A stretch of 64,000 bases of DNA from Rhodospirillales bacterium (GCA_018662225.1 JABJGO010000066.1:1-64000); one strand, 5' to 3'; shown: positions 16,444 through 24,893, counted from the first letter of the stretch. Notes: generated from the letters alone by a model not told the origin. Program-made: numbers and translations.

Positions 16444-17114
16444 CAGAAGCCCGCGCCCACATTCTGTCCAAGCTAAACCGTGCCATTGTCCGCGAAGATA
16501 TTGGTGCGGGTAGCGTCGATGATCGCATAGCGACCCACAACACCGGACCGTTGCCGAAACGCGGCCAGGACCCCGATCAGGCTGCGCTGGCCGCCCGCTT
16601 CGTTCAGGAATCGGACCTGGCCGGAAGCGACATCCAGCAACTTGCTTCGCGCGATGATGTGCCGGCGGTTGTGGCGGCGTACCTAAGATCTAAAAACCTG
16701 CCGCCGGAACTGCGGGTATCGTCTGATGATATCTTCGGTGGCGTGCCGTGGGAGGGTGAGCCCGGCCTGACCATACGGGATGGCGTGGTGGACGCCGCCG
16801 ATGGCGCAGCACTCAGCGCCGCATTCGCCGGCGTTGCGGAAACCGGCACCCTGATTATGGCGTCTTCGCCTGACAACCCGGCTATGCACGCATTTGTGCC
16901 GTTGGTTCACATGGTCATCCTGCCCGAAAGCCGGATTTCCGGGAATTATGAGGCGGTGTGGGCCGATCTCAGGCACCAGTTCGGCGCACAGGTCATGCCG
17001 CGCATGCTCAATATGATTACCGGCCCGTCGCGCACGGCGGATATTGAGCAAACCCTGCTGATGGGGGCGCACGGCCCGCAAAGCCTGCTGATCATGGTTA
17101 TCGGGGACCTGTAG
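16440..17114 (+). CDS. lutC: Lactate utilisation protein C (LldG-like, LUD domain)
   Basis: The 224-residue protein is a single LUD domain with AGVAETGTLIMASSPDNPA and the late GPSRTADIEQTLLMGAHGP, both typical of LutC/LldG. I start at ATG 16440, which overlaps the lutB stop; an earlier in-frame ATG at 16413 lies inside lutB and is unlikely. smr begins two bases after the stop, so the three lut genes sit within what looks like one long transcription unit from mltA to the HTH gene. Confidence 0.92.
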   Translation: MTEARAHILSKLNRAIVREDIGAGSVDDRIATHNTGPLPKRGQDPDQAALAARFVQESDLAGSDIQQLASRDDVPAVVAAYLRSKNLPPELRVSSDDIFGGVPWEGEPGLTIRDGVVDAADGAALSAAFAGVAETGTLIMASSPDNPAMHAFVPLVHMVILPESRISGNYEAVWADLRHQFGAQVMPRMLNMITGPSRTADIEQTLLMGAHGPQSLLIMVIGDL

Positions 17115-17116
17115 CC

Positions 17117-17710
17117 ATGTCCAAAAAGAAAAAACCGCCCCCACTGGGAAAAGGAACCCTTTCCGACGAAGATGCCCAACTTTGGCAGCGGGTGACCACC
17201 ACCATCCGCCCCCTGGACCCCACTCACCAGCACCCCTATGTTGACATACCAGTTGATACACTTGGCGAAACACCCGATTCGGGCCCGAAACACAAGACCC
17301 GCCCGCACAAGCCTCGGCACCCCATCATTCCGGTAAGCCAAACATCTCAAGCGCCACAATTAGATCACGGGCGTGCGCCTGGGCTGGATAAGCGCAACAA
17401 TCAACGCTTAATCAAGGGCAAAATGGCCATTGACGCCCGTCTTGACCTGCACGGCAGTACGCAACAAGAGGCGCACCGTGATCTTAATGGTTTTATCGAG
17501 CGCTGTTACGCCCGAAACTTTCGGTGCGTGCTGGTCATTACGGGAAAGGGCCTAAGGCTGAGTTCGGGCGAGATTGGCGTTTTGCGCCGGGCTGTGCCAC
17601 AATGGCTCAATGATCAACCGTTACGATCGATGATTCTGGGGTTCAGTCACGCCACCCCCAAAGACGGCGGCGAGGGTGCCTTGTATGTGTTGTTAAAGAG
17701 GAAGCGATGA
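17117..17710 (+). CDS. smr: Smr/MutS2 C-terminal domain protein
   Basis: This 197-residue protein has a basic, proline-rich N-terminal half and a C-terminal Smr domain (about 105-197) with the signatures DARLDLHGSTQQEAHRDL and VLVITGKGLRL, ending in HGG-like TPKDGGEGALYVLLKRKR. Smr domains are nucleases or nucleic-acid binders. The N-terminal polar region (SKKKKPPPLGKGTLS) is typical of the alphaproteobacterial form. It overlaps the following HTH gene by 4 bp; smr followed by an HTH gene is a recurrent alphaproteobacterial pair. Confidence 0.88.
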   Translation: MSKKKKPPPLGKGTLSDEDAQLWQRVTTTIRPLDPTHQHPYVDIPVDTLGETPDSGPKHKTRPHKPRHPIIPVSQTSQAPQLDHGRAPGLDKRNNQRLIKGKMAIDARLDLHGSTQQEAHRDLNGFIERCYARNFRCVLVITGKGLRLSSGEIGVLRRAVPQWLNDQPLRSMILGFSHATPKDGGEGALYVLLKRKR

Positions 17711-18102
17711 CCCCGTTTGGCAAGCGTGTCCGCGAATTACGCGCCAAAAAGGGCGTGAAACTCAAGCAGATGGCCGAAGACCTCAGTGTGTCCAGCGCCT
17801 ACCTGTCGGCGCTGGAGCATGGCCACCGTGGTCGGCCCGCCCCCGGAATGATTATGCAGATTTGCGGATATTTCAGCCTGATCTGGGACGACGCCGAAGA
17901 AATTAAACGCCTGGCCGTTCTATCCCACCCTCGTATCGTGGTCGATACATCAGGCCTTAGCCCCAAGGCCACAGAGCTGGCAAACCTGCTGTCAGAAACA
18001 GTTGCAGAGCTGGACGATGACACCATCGAATGGGTCATGGACGAAATCCGCGGCCGCCTTGGCACCAAAAAGCTGGGCAGCAAAGGCGGGCCTGCGTATT
18101 AG
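17707..18102 (+). CDS. XRE-family helix-turn-helix transcriptional regulator
   Basis: The 131-residue protein has an N-terminal HTH_XRE domain (about 3-70) with KLKQMAEDLSVSSAYLSALE as the helix-turn-helix, then a C-terminal region (about 75-131) ending in a Lys/Gly-rich tail. It is coupled to smr by a 4-bp overlap. About 80 bases of its 3' end are duplicated, with changes, at 18637-18723, with a membrane-protein gene in between. Target genes are unknown. Confidence 0.88.
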   Translation: MTPFGKRVRELRAKKGVKLKQMAEDLSVSSAYLSALEHGHRGRPAPGMIMQICGYFSLIWDDAEEIKRLAVLSHPRIVVDTSGLSPKATELANLLSETVAELDDDTIEWVMDEIRGRLGTKKLGSKGGPAY

Positions 18103-18134
18103 GCGGATTTTTCAGTGACTGTTTATTCACCGAA

Positions 18135-18521
18135 TTAGCGCGGCTTATCCGAACCTGTGTTTTTGAAAACGATAACGGCAAACGTCGCCATCCCCAATAT
18201 TGTTGCGATTGAACCAACCGCTGCAACCGGGTCACCTTCCGGCACGTCCGAATAAATCAGGTAGACACCAACGTTAATCACGATGGCACCCAATGTTGAT
18301 AACCAGAAATGAGCCAAAGCCAGCCTGCTCTGCCCTGCGTTTTCATGGCTTCTATAAAAGAGGCCATACAGCATCATGGTTACCCAACCTAACAGGTTGA
18401 TGTGAGCGTGCGCCTGGGTTTGATCGTGCACACCCGATATGGCCATCTTTATGCCCAGCGCCATGCCCACAAGGGCAAAAATGACAGCGACTCTAATAAA
18501 TTTTCCTGAAATGTTATCCAT
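18135..18521 (-). CDS. Small four-helix membrane protein with HAH motif
   Basis: The 128-residue protein has about four TM helices (roughly 8-28, 40-58, 68-90, 100-120). The stretch QAHAHINLLGWVTMMLYGLF, with two closely spaced histidines before a Gly-Trp in a helix, resembles helices of haem-copper oxidase subunit I and NnrS-like proteins, so haem or copper binding is possible but unproven; it is far too short to be an oxidase. ATG 18521 has GGAGG five bases upstream. It is convergent with the HTH gene and lies between the two copies of that gene's 3' end, so it looks inserted. Confidence 0.7.
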   Translation of the reverse strand: MDNISGKFIRVAVIFALVGMALGIKMAISGVHDQTQAHAHINLLGWVTMMLYGLFYRSHENAGQSRLALAHFWLSTLGAIVINVGVYLIYSDVPEGDPVAAVGSIATILGMATFAVIVFKNTGSDKPR

Positions 18522-18603
18522 GTTCCCCTCCACAGAATGTATCCAATGTAATTATGGTCAGATCACTTCAGGTATTGCCAGAGCAAAGGGAAATTGCTCC
18601 GTT

Positions 18604-18637
18604 CGGCTCAAAGCTGTACAGCGTCAGATCTGAGCCG
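18604..18637. repeat. Nested inverted repeat at duplication junction
   Basis: CGGCTCA (18604-18610) and TGAGCCG (18631-18637) are perfect complements, and the 20 bases between them contain the palindrome GCTGTACAGC (18613-18622). The outer arm ends exactly where the duplicated HTH fragment starts, so it may mark a recombination junction. Confidence 0.5.
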
Positions 18638-18723
18638 ACGACACCATCGAATGGGTCATGGACGAAATCCGCAGCCGCCTTGGCACCAAAAAAACCAGGC
18701 AACGAGGGCTGCCTGCGTATTAG
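18637..18723 (+). pseudogene. Duplicated 3' end of the upstream HTH gene
   Basis: Read from 18637, the frame gives DDTIEWVMDEIRSRLGTKK followed by a diverged tail ending LPAY and a TAG stop. This matches the last 30 residues of the XRE-family gene ending at 18102 (DDTIEWVMDEIRGRLGTKK...GPAY). The first about 55 bases are nearly identical and the remainder diverges. There is no start codon or ribosome-binding site, so it is a gene remnant. The stretch 18534-18872 holds this fragment, the hairpin at 18796-18820 and nothing else I can support. Confidence 0.8.
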
Positions 18724-18795
18724 AGTGAAGCCGTTCCGCCATGATCGAAATGCCCGCTTTGATCGGATAAGTGGACGGCCAATGTCGGGTAAAGG

Positions 18796-18820
18796 TGTCC
18801 GCTATAGACAATAGCGGACA
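18796..18820. repeat. Perfect 10-bp hairpin
   Basis: TGTCCGCTAT (18796-18805) and ATAGCGGACA (18811-18820) pair perfectly around a 5-nt loop. It lies 53 bp past the stop of the minus-strand MarR gene and could aid termination, but there is no T-tract. The arm contains AGCGGACA, a word seen in other non-coding stretches here (27663, 27763). Confidence 0.6.
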
Positions 18821-18872
18821 TAGAAAATGCCATCTGAACAGCGTTCTTCAACAGACTCAGCTAGAAGCGGTC

Positions 18873-19400
18873 TCAGGTGATTCTCACAATCTTGCCAAGA
18901 AGGGAGCGAATTTGATGTCTTTCTGCTTTCGTCAGAGCAGAAAGCATTCGTTCTTCCGTTGCCACATGAGTGACGACCATTTCGTCAGCCAGCGAAAACC
19001 CCTCATCTGACAATACAATCCTGAGCCCCCTACGATCATTTGGGTCCATGGTACGCCTGATCAACCCACGCTCTTCGAGGCGATCGAGCCGGTTCGTCAT
19101 TGCAGAAGTGGATAGCATCATGTCCTTTGCCAACTCTGATGGGGAAAGCGTTGCGCCGTGGCCCTGTCGTCGAAGTGTCAAAATTACATCTGAACCAGCA
19201 AGGTCCAGATCATACTTGGACCAGTTGGCGTTAACACCCTGGCGCAAAATCTCGCCAGCTCGCCAGATCTGCCCACAGACAGCCATTGGGGCAGTATCAA
19301 TGTCGGGTCGCTCCTTGCGCCATTGCATCAAAATTAAGTCCATCGCACCAACTTCAGATTCGTCGTCCCCCGGGGACGTGTCAGATATTTCTTGACTCAT
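18873..19400 (-). CDS. MarR-family transcriptional regulator
   Basis: This 175-residue protein has a winged-helix domain with recognition region SPSELAKDMMLSTSAMTNRLDRLEERGLIRR and wing MDPNDRRGLRIVLSDEG, the classic MarR DNDRR-type motif. MarR proteins bind palindromic operators as dimers and are released by small phenolic or oxidant ligands. ATG 19400 is used; an ATG five codons upstream (19415) is also possible. It is divergent from a nitroreductase gene, and a 12-bp perfect palindrome lies between them. It likely represses itself and that gene. Confidence 0.9.
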   Translation of the reverse strand: MSQEISDTSPGDDESEVGAMDLILMQWRKERPDIDTAPMAVCGQIWRAGEILRQGVNANWSKYDLDLAGSDVILTLRRQGHGATLSPSELAKDMMLSTSAMTNRLDRLEERGLIRRTMDPNDRRGLRIVLSDEGFSLADEMVVTHVATEERMLSALTKAERHQIRSLLGKIVRIT

Positions 19401-19421
19401 AATTAGTACCGCCATATATAG

Positions 19422-19433
19422 TTTGATATCAAA
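19422..19433. promoter_or_regulatory. Palindromic operator for the MarR regulator
   Basis: TTTGATATCAAA is a perfect 12-bp palindrome, and the flanking bases A19420/T19435 also pair. It lies 7-22 bp upstream of the marR-type gene's start and 66 bp before the nitroreductase start, the usual place for a MarR operator in a divergent pair. Confidence 0.65.
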
Positions 19434-19499
19434 TTATCTTTGACCGTATTGTCCGATATAAAGATAACCCAAGTAACCGTATGTGTAAAGGAACCTGTC

Positions 19500-20090
19500 A
19501 TGATCGCCGAGAGAGCCCCAGATCACCCGATTGAACAACTTTTTACCGAACGCTGGTCGCCCAGAGCCTATGAAGGAGCGTCGATGCCAGCATCTGATCT
19601 GCTCACTATTCTGGAAGCGGCCCGCTGGGCTCCTTCAGCCTTTAATGTTCAGCCCTGGCGATTTCTTTACTCCCACCGCGATGATGCCCACTGGCAAAAT
19701 TACCTGAGCCTCCTTGACCCGTTTAACGCAAGTTGGGCAAAGAACGCTTCGGCGCTTGTTTTCGCATTGTCGGATACTGTGATGCCTGGTGATGATGCGC
19801 GCCCCCAAAAACTGTCTCGCACGCATAGCTTCGATACCGGTGCCGCTTGGGCACAACTTGCGCTTCAGGCGACATCACTTGGCTATCAAGCCCACGCGAT
19901 GGCGGGCGTGTATTTCGATCAGTCCCAAGAGAAGCTAGCCGTGCCTGAGCGTTACCGTATCGAAATTGCCATTGCGATTGGCAAGCGCGCCGATCGTTCA
20001 ATCCTCCCGCAAGGGCTTCAGGACCGCGAAGTGCCCAGTCAACGGCTGTCCGTGGATGAAATCGCGTTTGCCGGAGTGTTTCCACATTAA
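19500..20090 (+). CDS. Nitroreductase-family FMN oxidoreductase
   Basis: The 196-residue protein is a nitroreductase fold. It has RWSPRAYEGASMP at the N-terminus, EAARWAPSAFNVQPWRFLYS for FMN binding, DTGAAWAQLALQATSLGYQAHAMAG in the middle and IEIAIAIGKRAD near the end. Such enzymes reduce nitro groups, quinones or related electrophiles with NAD(P)H; the substrate cannot be read from sequence. ATG 19500 follows AAAGGA by a good spacing; an in-frame start 20 codons upstream lacks homology. Divergent from the MarR gene and 48 bp ahead of a DMT permease, suggesting a small detoxification unit. Confidence 0.88.
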   Translation: MIAERAPDHPIEQLFTERWSPRAYEGASMPASDLLTILEAARWAPSAFNVQPWRFLYSHRDDAHWQNYLSLLDPFNASWAKNASALVFALSDTVMPGDDARPQKLSRTHSFDTGAAWAQLALQATSLGYQAHAMAGVYFDQSQEKLAVPERYRIEIAIAIGKRADRSILPQGLQDREVPSQRLSVDEIAFAGVFPH

Positions 20091-20138
20091 TCCATTAGAC
20101 GCCCCTGTCGCTTTCCGGGATGACGAAAGGACCAGACC

Positions 20139-21062
20139 ATGAGTGAATTTCAGTGTGAAAAAGCGAGCTTCGAAACGATAATAACGGACGTTAGTCGAGT
20201 AAAGCGCGGCCACTTCCTTATGTTAATGGCGACAGGGCTTGTCGCAACTTCGTTCCCCGTAGGCGCTGCGATCACCAACGGAATGGACAGTTTGGTGCTA
20301 ACGTTCTTACGGTTTCTGTTGGCCGCAATCTTGTTTGCGCCCTTCGTCGCGTGGCGTTACGGCTTAGTCCTGCCCTCAATTCGCCACATGGCGCGATACA
20401 GCATCTTGAGCGCGTGTCTTGTTGGTTTTTTCTGGGCAATGTTTACGGCATTGCAAACAACGTCCGCCCTAAACACAGCTACAATTTTTGCTCTTACGCC
20501 TGTCATTACCGCTGGTGTATCGGCGCTTCTGTTGAAAGAAAGATTGAACAAAGCATCCCGGATTGCCTTACCAGTTGGCATAATTGGTGCGGTATGGGTT
20601 ATTTTTCGCGGTGATCCGGCAGCATTGCTATCTTTAAATATTGGATTGGGCGATGGCATATTCTTCATGGGCACTGTCGCGATGGGATTCTATGGGCCAC
20701 TGATCAAACACCTTCACCGTGGTGAACCAATGGCCCAAATGACGTTCTGGACCCTTGTCTCAGGTGCAGTGTGGTTGCTCTTTTTGTCTGCTCCACACCT
20801 TTTTGACGTTGTATGGACCGCCGTTCCAATGGCGGTTTATGGTGGCATCGCCTACCTGTCTATATTTACCACCCTCGTCACATTCTTCGTATTCCAATGG
20901 AGCGCGACAGTCATTGGCCCAACCAAAGTCATGTCCTACACCTATCTCAATCCGGCTCTGGTCGTCTTTCTTGGTGCCGCGCTAGGTGGGGAGCTTCCGC
21001 CGCCCGCGATTTTCCCCGGGCTATTCCTCACTCTCTTGGCCACACTGATCCTACAGCGCTAA
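20139..21062 (+). CDS. EamA/DMT-family transporter
   Basis: The 307-residue protein has about ten TM helices in two EamA repeats (first about 24-160, second about 170-305), including the typical PVITAGVSALLLKERL at the end of repeat one and TYLNPALVVFLGAALGGE in repeat two. DMT permeases export amino acids, metabolites or drugs; the substrate is unknown. It lies 48 bp after the nitroreductase gene and may share its MarR-controlled promoter. The N-terminal 20 residues are polar and may be a longer start than real (next ATG is Met28). Confidence 0.88.
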   Translation: MSEFQCEKASFETIITDVSRVKRGHFLMLMATGLVATSFPVGAAITNGMDSLVLTFLRFLLAAILFAPFVAWRYGLVLPSIRHMARYSILSACLVGFFWAMFTALQTTSALNTATIFALTPVITAGVSALLLKERLNKASRIALPVGIIGAVWVIFRGDPAALLSLNIGLGDGIFFMGTVAMGFYGPLIKHLHRGEPMAQMTFWTLVSGAVWLLFLSAPHLFDVVWTAVPMAVYGGIAYLSIFTTLVTFFVFQWSATVIGPTKVMSYTYLNPALVVFLGAALGGELPPPAIFPGLFLTLLATLILQR

Positions 21063-21261
21063 ATGCCACTCGCGATTCCCTCTCACGAATTCACCGGAGC
21101 ACAGAACAGTAATTTACTGAATGTACCGGTTTAGCGGACGTTCAATGTTGGGTGGAGAGATCTGTGAAATCAAACCGAAGCCGTAATTTCCTCTCATTTA
21201 TAGTTGTGCATGCCACCGCATTGCAGTTTGATGCTAACGAATTGCATGGGAGGATAATCTA

Positions 21262-22584
21262 ATGTTGGACGTGCGTGGTGTTCCTGTTTCCTACGACAAC
21301 GCCGAAGCCCTTGAACGATATGAGGCAGCGCTTAAAAAGCTGCATCAATTTTCCTATGATCCAACGCCGGATCTGGAAGATATCATGGCTGAATATCCAG
21401 ATTTTGCCATGGCGCCCATATTTTATGCCGCGGCCATCGCTGGCGGTTCAGCGGGACGGTACGACCCCGATATGCAGTCCCTGATTTCACAGGCCGAGAA
21501 GATCGGAGGCCTCAATGATCGTGAGCAAGGCCTTATTGCGGCCATCCAACGACGGGTGGCTCACGACTGGCGTGGCGCGCAGCTGGCCGTTGATTCTGTG
21601 TTGGCGGAGTATCCGCATGACACCCTCGCCTTGCACCTTGGTCATCAATTTGACTTCTTGTTGGGCGACGCTCTCAATCTGCGTGGCCGCGTTGAACGCG
21701 CTTTGCCATATTGGGATGAGCACATCCCCAACTACGCCAATGTTCTCGGCATGCATGCGTTCGGCCTTGAAGAATGCAATATGTTTGAACACGCTGAAGC
21801 CGTGGGCAAGGAAGCTTGTGAGCGAGACGCCGATGATGGATGGGCACATCATGCGGTTGGTCACGTTATCGAGATGGTGGGACGACATGAAGATGGTATC
21901 CGGTGGTATGGAACTCGTAAGGAGCACTGGGCAACCGGCGATGGCCTCAGCATACATAACTGGTGGCATTTCTGTATCTATCTTATGGAGGCGGAAAACT
22001 ATCCCCGTATTCTGGAAGTGTATGATGACTACATTACGCCTGATGAGTCCGCCGATCCGGAATCCTTGGCTGACTCGACTTCTCTTTTATGGCGGCTGAT
22101 GCTACATGATGTGGATGTGGGGGGCCGCTGGGAAGCTAATGCTACGCGTTGGCGGCAATTGGTCGCAGAGGGCGAAGGTGGATTCTACGGCTTCAATGAT
22201 TTACATGCCGCCATGTCGTTCGCCGCCATGGGATGGGTCGACGATCTTTCCGATCTGGAGGATAAGGCCCTGAAACAGGCTCAACAATCCCATACCCTGG
22301 GCCAGATAGCGCGCGAGGTGTCGGTACCCGTGGTTCAGGCCATCAGAGCGTGGCATGCAGAAAATTATGAAAGTTGTCTTGATATTCTAAGCGCTGTCCG
22401 ACCATTGCTGGTCCGGTTTGGTGGCAGCAACGCCCAGCGCGATGTGGTTGATCAGACCATGTTGGTTGCGGCGATCCGTGGCAGACTAGGAAAGCGCGCC
22501 GTGTTGCTGGCCAACGAACGGATTGTCCGGAAACCCGCTGGGCCGCTGGCTCTTAGGTTGTCCGAGCGCGCTCACGCCGCTTAG
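21262..22584 (+). CDS. TTC38-like tetratricopeptide repeat protein
   Basis: This 440-residue, mostly alpha-helical protein resembles the TTC38 family. It shows DPDMQSLISQAE, VLGMHAFGLEECNMFEHAE, GWAHHAVGHVIEMVGRHEDG, and SIHNWWHFCIYLMEAENYP, the last two being strongly recurrent in that family. The role is unknown; bacterial members often sit near oxidoreductase or catabolic genes. GGGAGGA stands a few bases before ATG 21262. The gene converges with hslU, with only 19 bp between stops, and ends the accessory block that starts at 18103. The 199 bp upstream contain no gene. Confidence 0.8.
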   Translation: MLDVRGVPVSYDNAEALERYEAALKKLHQFSYDPTPDLEDIMAEYPDFAMAPIFYAAAIAGGSAGRYDPDMQSLISQAEKIGGLNDREQGLIAAIQRRVAHDWRGAQLAVDSVLAEYPHDTLALHLGHQFDFLLGDALNLRGRVERALPYWDEHIPNYANVLGMHAFGLEECNMFEHAEAVGKEACERDADDGWAHHAVGHVIEMVGRHEDGIRWYGTRKEHWATGDGLSIHNWWHFCIYLMEAENYPRILEVYDDYITPDESADPESLADSTSLLWRLMLHDVDVGGRWEANATRWRQLVAEGEGGFYGFNDLHAAMSFAAMGWVDDLSDLEDKALKQAQQSHTLGQIAREVSVPVVQAIRAWHAENYESCLDILSAVRPLLVRFGGSNAQRDVVDQTMLVAAIRGRLGKRAVLLANERIVRKPAGPLALRLSERAHAA

Positions 22585-22603
22585 GCGTAGCAATGACAGC
22601 GGT

Positions 22604-23923
22604 TTACAAAATAAACCGTGACAGATCAGCGTCCTCGGCTAGAACGGATACCGTTTTACGAACGTATTCTACGTCGATGGTAATATTGTCGCCGCTTTGT
22701 TCGCTGGCGGTGAAGCTGATGTCTTCCAGCAGCTTTTCCATGACCGTGTGCAAACGTCTGGCACCGATGTTTTCCACGCTGTGATTAATCTCTGCCGACA
22801 GAGAGGCCAGCTCTTCAATGGCGTCTTCGGTGAAATCGAGAGTCACGTCCTCCACGCCCATGAGCGCCACGTATTGTTTGATCAGGCTGGCTTCCGGTTC
22901 GGTCAGGATGCGCACAAAGTCTTCTTTTGTGAGCGCGCTCAGTTCAACCCGGATGGGCAAGCGGCCCTGTAGTTCCGGCAGCATGTCGGACGGCTTGGCC
23001 ACGTGAAAAGCGCCTGAGGCGATAAACAGGATGTGGTCTGTTTTAACCGGGCCGTATTTGGTGGAAACGGTGGTGCCCTCGATCAGCGGCAACAGGTCGC
23101 GCTGCACGCCTTCGCGGCTAACGTCTGATCCCACTTTTTCAGACCGTGCGGTGATTTTGTCGATTTCGTCAATGAACACGATGCCGTTGTTTTCAACGGC
23201 GTCCATGGCCTCGCCCACAATCTGGTCTTCATCCAGCAGCTTGTCGCCCTCGTCGGCTACGAGCACATGATAGGAATCGGCCACGTTCATGCGTTTGGTT
23301 TTCTTGGCTCCACCAAAAGCCCCGCCTAACATATCGTTGAGGTTCAGCATGCCCATCTGCGCGCCCGGCATACCCGGGATATCAATGGTCGGCATGTTGG
23401 ATGACCCGCTGTCGGTGACCTCGATTTCGATTTCCTTATCGTCCAGATCACCTTCGCGCAGCTTCTTGCGAAACTTGTCCCGCGTGTCCTGACTGGCGCT
23501 GTCGCCCACCAGGGCATCGATAACGCGCTCCTCGGCCAACATTTCCGCCTTCGCCACTACCTGTTTGCGCAGGCGTTCGCGGGCATCGTTGATGGCAAAT
23601 TCGATCAGGTCACGGACAATCTGTTCCACGTCGCGGCCCACGTAGCCCACTTCGGTGAACTTGGTGGCCTCGACCTTCACAAACGGTGCGTCCACTAACT
23701 TGGCAAGCCTGCGGGCGATTTCTGTTTTACCCACGCCGGTAGGCCCGATCATCAGGATATTTTTAGGCAAGACCTCTTCGCGCATGGCGTCGTCCAGCTG
23801 TTGACGCCGCCAGCGATTGCGAAGTGCTATGGCCACGGCACGTTTGGCATCATCCTGACCGACGATATGGCGGTCCAGTTCGGATACGGTTTCGCGCGGG
23901 GTAAAACTGTTTTGGTCGTTCAT
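22604..23923 (-). CDS. hslU: ATP-dependent protease ATPase subunit HslU
   Basis: HslU is the hexameric AAA+ unfoldase that feeds HslV. The 439-residue protein has Walker [17 protein letters not shown], the pore motif GYVGRD, an I-domain (about 110-230) with a Gly/Met-rich stretch, Walker [12 protein letters not shown], sensor region [14 protein letters not shown], and the conserved C-terminus DLSRFIL that inserts into HslV. The start overlaps the hslV stop by 4 bp. The pair lies upstream of the his genes as in many alphaproteobacteria, although 3.5 kb of accessory DNA now separates them. Confidence 0.97.
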   Translation of the reverse strand: MNDQNSFTPRETVSELDRHIVGQDDAKRAVAIALRNRWRRQQLDDAMREEVLPKNILMIGPTGVGKTEIARRLAKLVDAPFVKVEATKFTEVGYVGRDVEQIVRDLIEFAINDARERLRKQVVAKAEMLAEERVIDALVGDSASQDTRDKFRKKLREGDLDDKEIEIEVTDSGSSNMPTIDIPGMPGAQMGMLNLNDMLGGAFGGAKKTKRMNVADSYHVLVADEGDKLLDEDQIVGEAMDAVENNGIVFIDEIDKITARSEKVGSDVSREGVQRDLLPLIEGTTVSTKYGPVKTDHILFIASGAFHVAKPSDMLPELQGRLPIRVELSALTKEDFVRILTEPEASLIKQYVALMGVEDVTLDFTEDAIEELASLSAEINHSVENIGARRLHTVMEKLLEDISFTASEQSGDNITIDVEYVRKTVSVLAEDADLSRFIL

Positions 23924-24468
23924 AATGTTTCAATCGTTACTTGAGTGTTGGTGTAGACACAAATATCGGCGGCAATGCCCAATGATCGGCGTACAATGTC
24001 TTCGGCACCAAGGTCGTCCTGGTCCATGAGCGCGCGGGCCGCGGCAAGCGCGTAGTTGCCGCCCGACCCAATGCCGATCACGCCGTCTTCCGGCTCAAGC
24101 ACATCGCCGGTGCCGGTCAGAACCAGCGATACGTCTTTATCGGCGACCGCCATCATGGCTTCCAGCTTGCGCAGGTACCGATCTGTGCGCCAGTCTTTGG
24201 CCATTTCCACGCAAGCCCGCGTTAGCTGGCCCGGATATTGTTCCAGCTTGCCTTCCAGCCGCTCGAACAACGTAAAGGCATCGGCGGTTGCGCCGGCAAA
24301 ACCCACCACCACGTCGCCGTTACCGATGCGCCGCACCTTGCGGGCATTGCCTTTGATCACCGTGTCGCCCAAGCTGACTTGGCCGTCGCCACCGATCACA
24401 ACGGTGCCATTTTTTCGCACGCTCAAGATTGTCGTGCCGTGCCAGATATTCGAGGAACTATCAGCCAT
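23920..24468 (-). CDS. hslV: ATP-dependent protease peptidase subunit HslV
   Basis: HslV is the proteasome-like N-terminal-threonine peptidase. From ATG 24468 (GGAGG six bases upstream) the protein is 182 residues and starts [19 protein letters not shown], so processing before Thr12 would expose the catalytic TT. Other hallmarks are [31 protein letters not shown] and [20 protein letters not shown] one codon earlier is disregarded because of the strong Shine-Dalgarno at 24475-24479. It is the first gene of the hslVU pair. Confidence 0.97.
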   Translation of the reverse strand: MADSSSNIWHGTTILSVRKNGTVVIGGDGQVSLGDTVIKGNARKVRRIGNGDVVVGFAGATADAFTLFERLEGKLEQYPGQLTRACVEMAKDWRTDRYLRKLEAMMAVADKDVSLVLTGTGDVLEPEDGVIGIGSGGNYALAAARALMDQDDLGAEDIVRRSLGIAADICVYTNTQVTIETL

Positions 24469-24595
24469 CAAAGGCCTCCAAATTACGTTGCGCCGTTGGA
24501 CTCTATTATTCGCCGGGGACTATAGCGATAGATTTGGGTGAGTAAACCGCTCCGGTCAAGGGCCCCACACAATAAACCGGTAAGATGTCGTTAGA

Positions 24596-24608
24596 CTCAT
24601 AGCGTGAG
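24596..24608 (+). repeat. CTCATA-N-TGAG palindromic repeat, locus 1
   Basis: CTCATAGCGTGAG, inside GACTCATAGCGTGAGAA, matches the 13-bp geometry of copies at 27775-27830 (three) and 57678-57690. It lies 128 bp from the hslV start, in gene-free DNA spanning 24469-24893. That gap also contains the long inverted repeat at 24631-24661; short frames within it have no ribosome-binding site or recognisable domain. Confidence 0.6.
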
Positions 24609-24630
24609 AATTAAAAGTCAATTTATCTGG

Positions 24631-24661
24631 CATATTATGCATCGCGTTGATGCATAATATG
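24631..24661. repeat. Perfect 13-bp inverted repeat
   Basis: CATATTATGCATC (24631-24643) and GATGCATAATATG (24649-24661) are exact complements around a 5-nt spacer (GCGTT). AT-rich, with no T-tract, it is a poor terminator; it may be a protein-binding site or a remnant of a mobile element end. Confidence 0.75.
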
Positions 24662-24893
24662 AGACAGTTACAATTCACAGAATGAGAATAACCCGCATTT
24701 TGGACGCATATAATGAGAGTTTGTAGTGTGCTGAGACGGACTGGATTTGACGCCATAGATGGCGCTACAGATAATGCCTGCCCTCGGGCGCAAAGCGGGC
24801 ATGTTCTCATGACAGCTGAAATATCTGCAACTGACCCTGAACGGACGTTCAACTCGACAACTGCGAGATGTCCGCAATCAAATGATCATCAAT

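Noticed and set aside
18554-18814. Plus-strand 86-codon frame after the small membrane protein
   Set aside because: It crosses the nested inverted repeat and the duplicated HTH remnant in another frame, so it is a chance frame.
18796-18820. Intrinsic terminator for the MarR gene
   Set aside because: The hairpin is strong but neither strand has a T-tract after it, so it is listed only as an inverted repeat.
24556-24852. Minus-strand 98-codon frame between hslV and the cytochrome gene
   Set aside because: No domain, no ribosome-binding site, and it runs through the inverted repeat and palindrome sequences.
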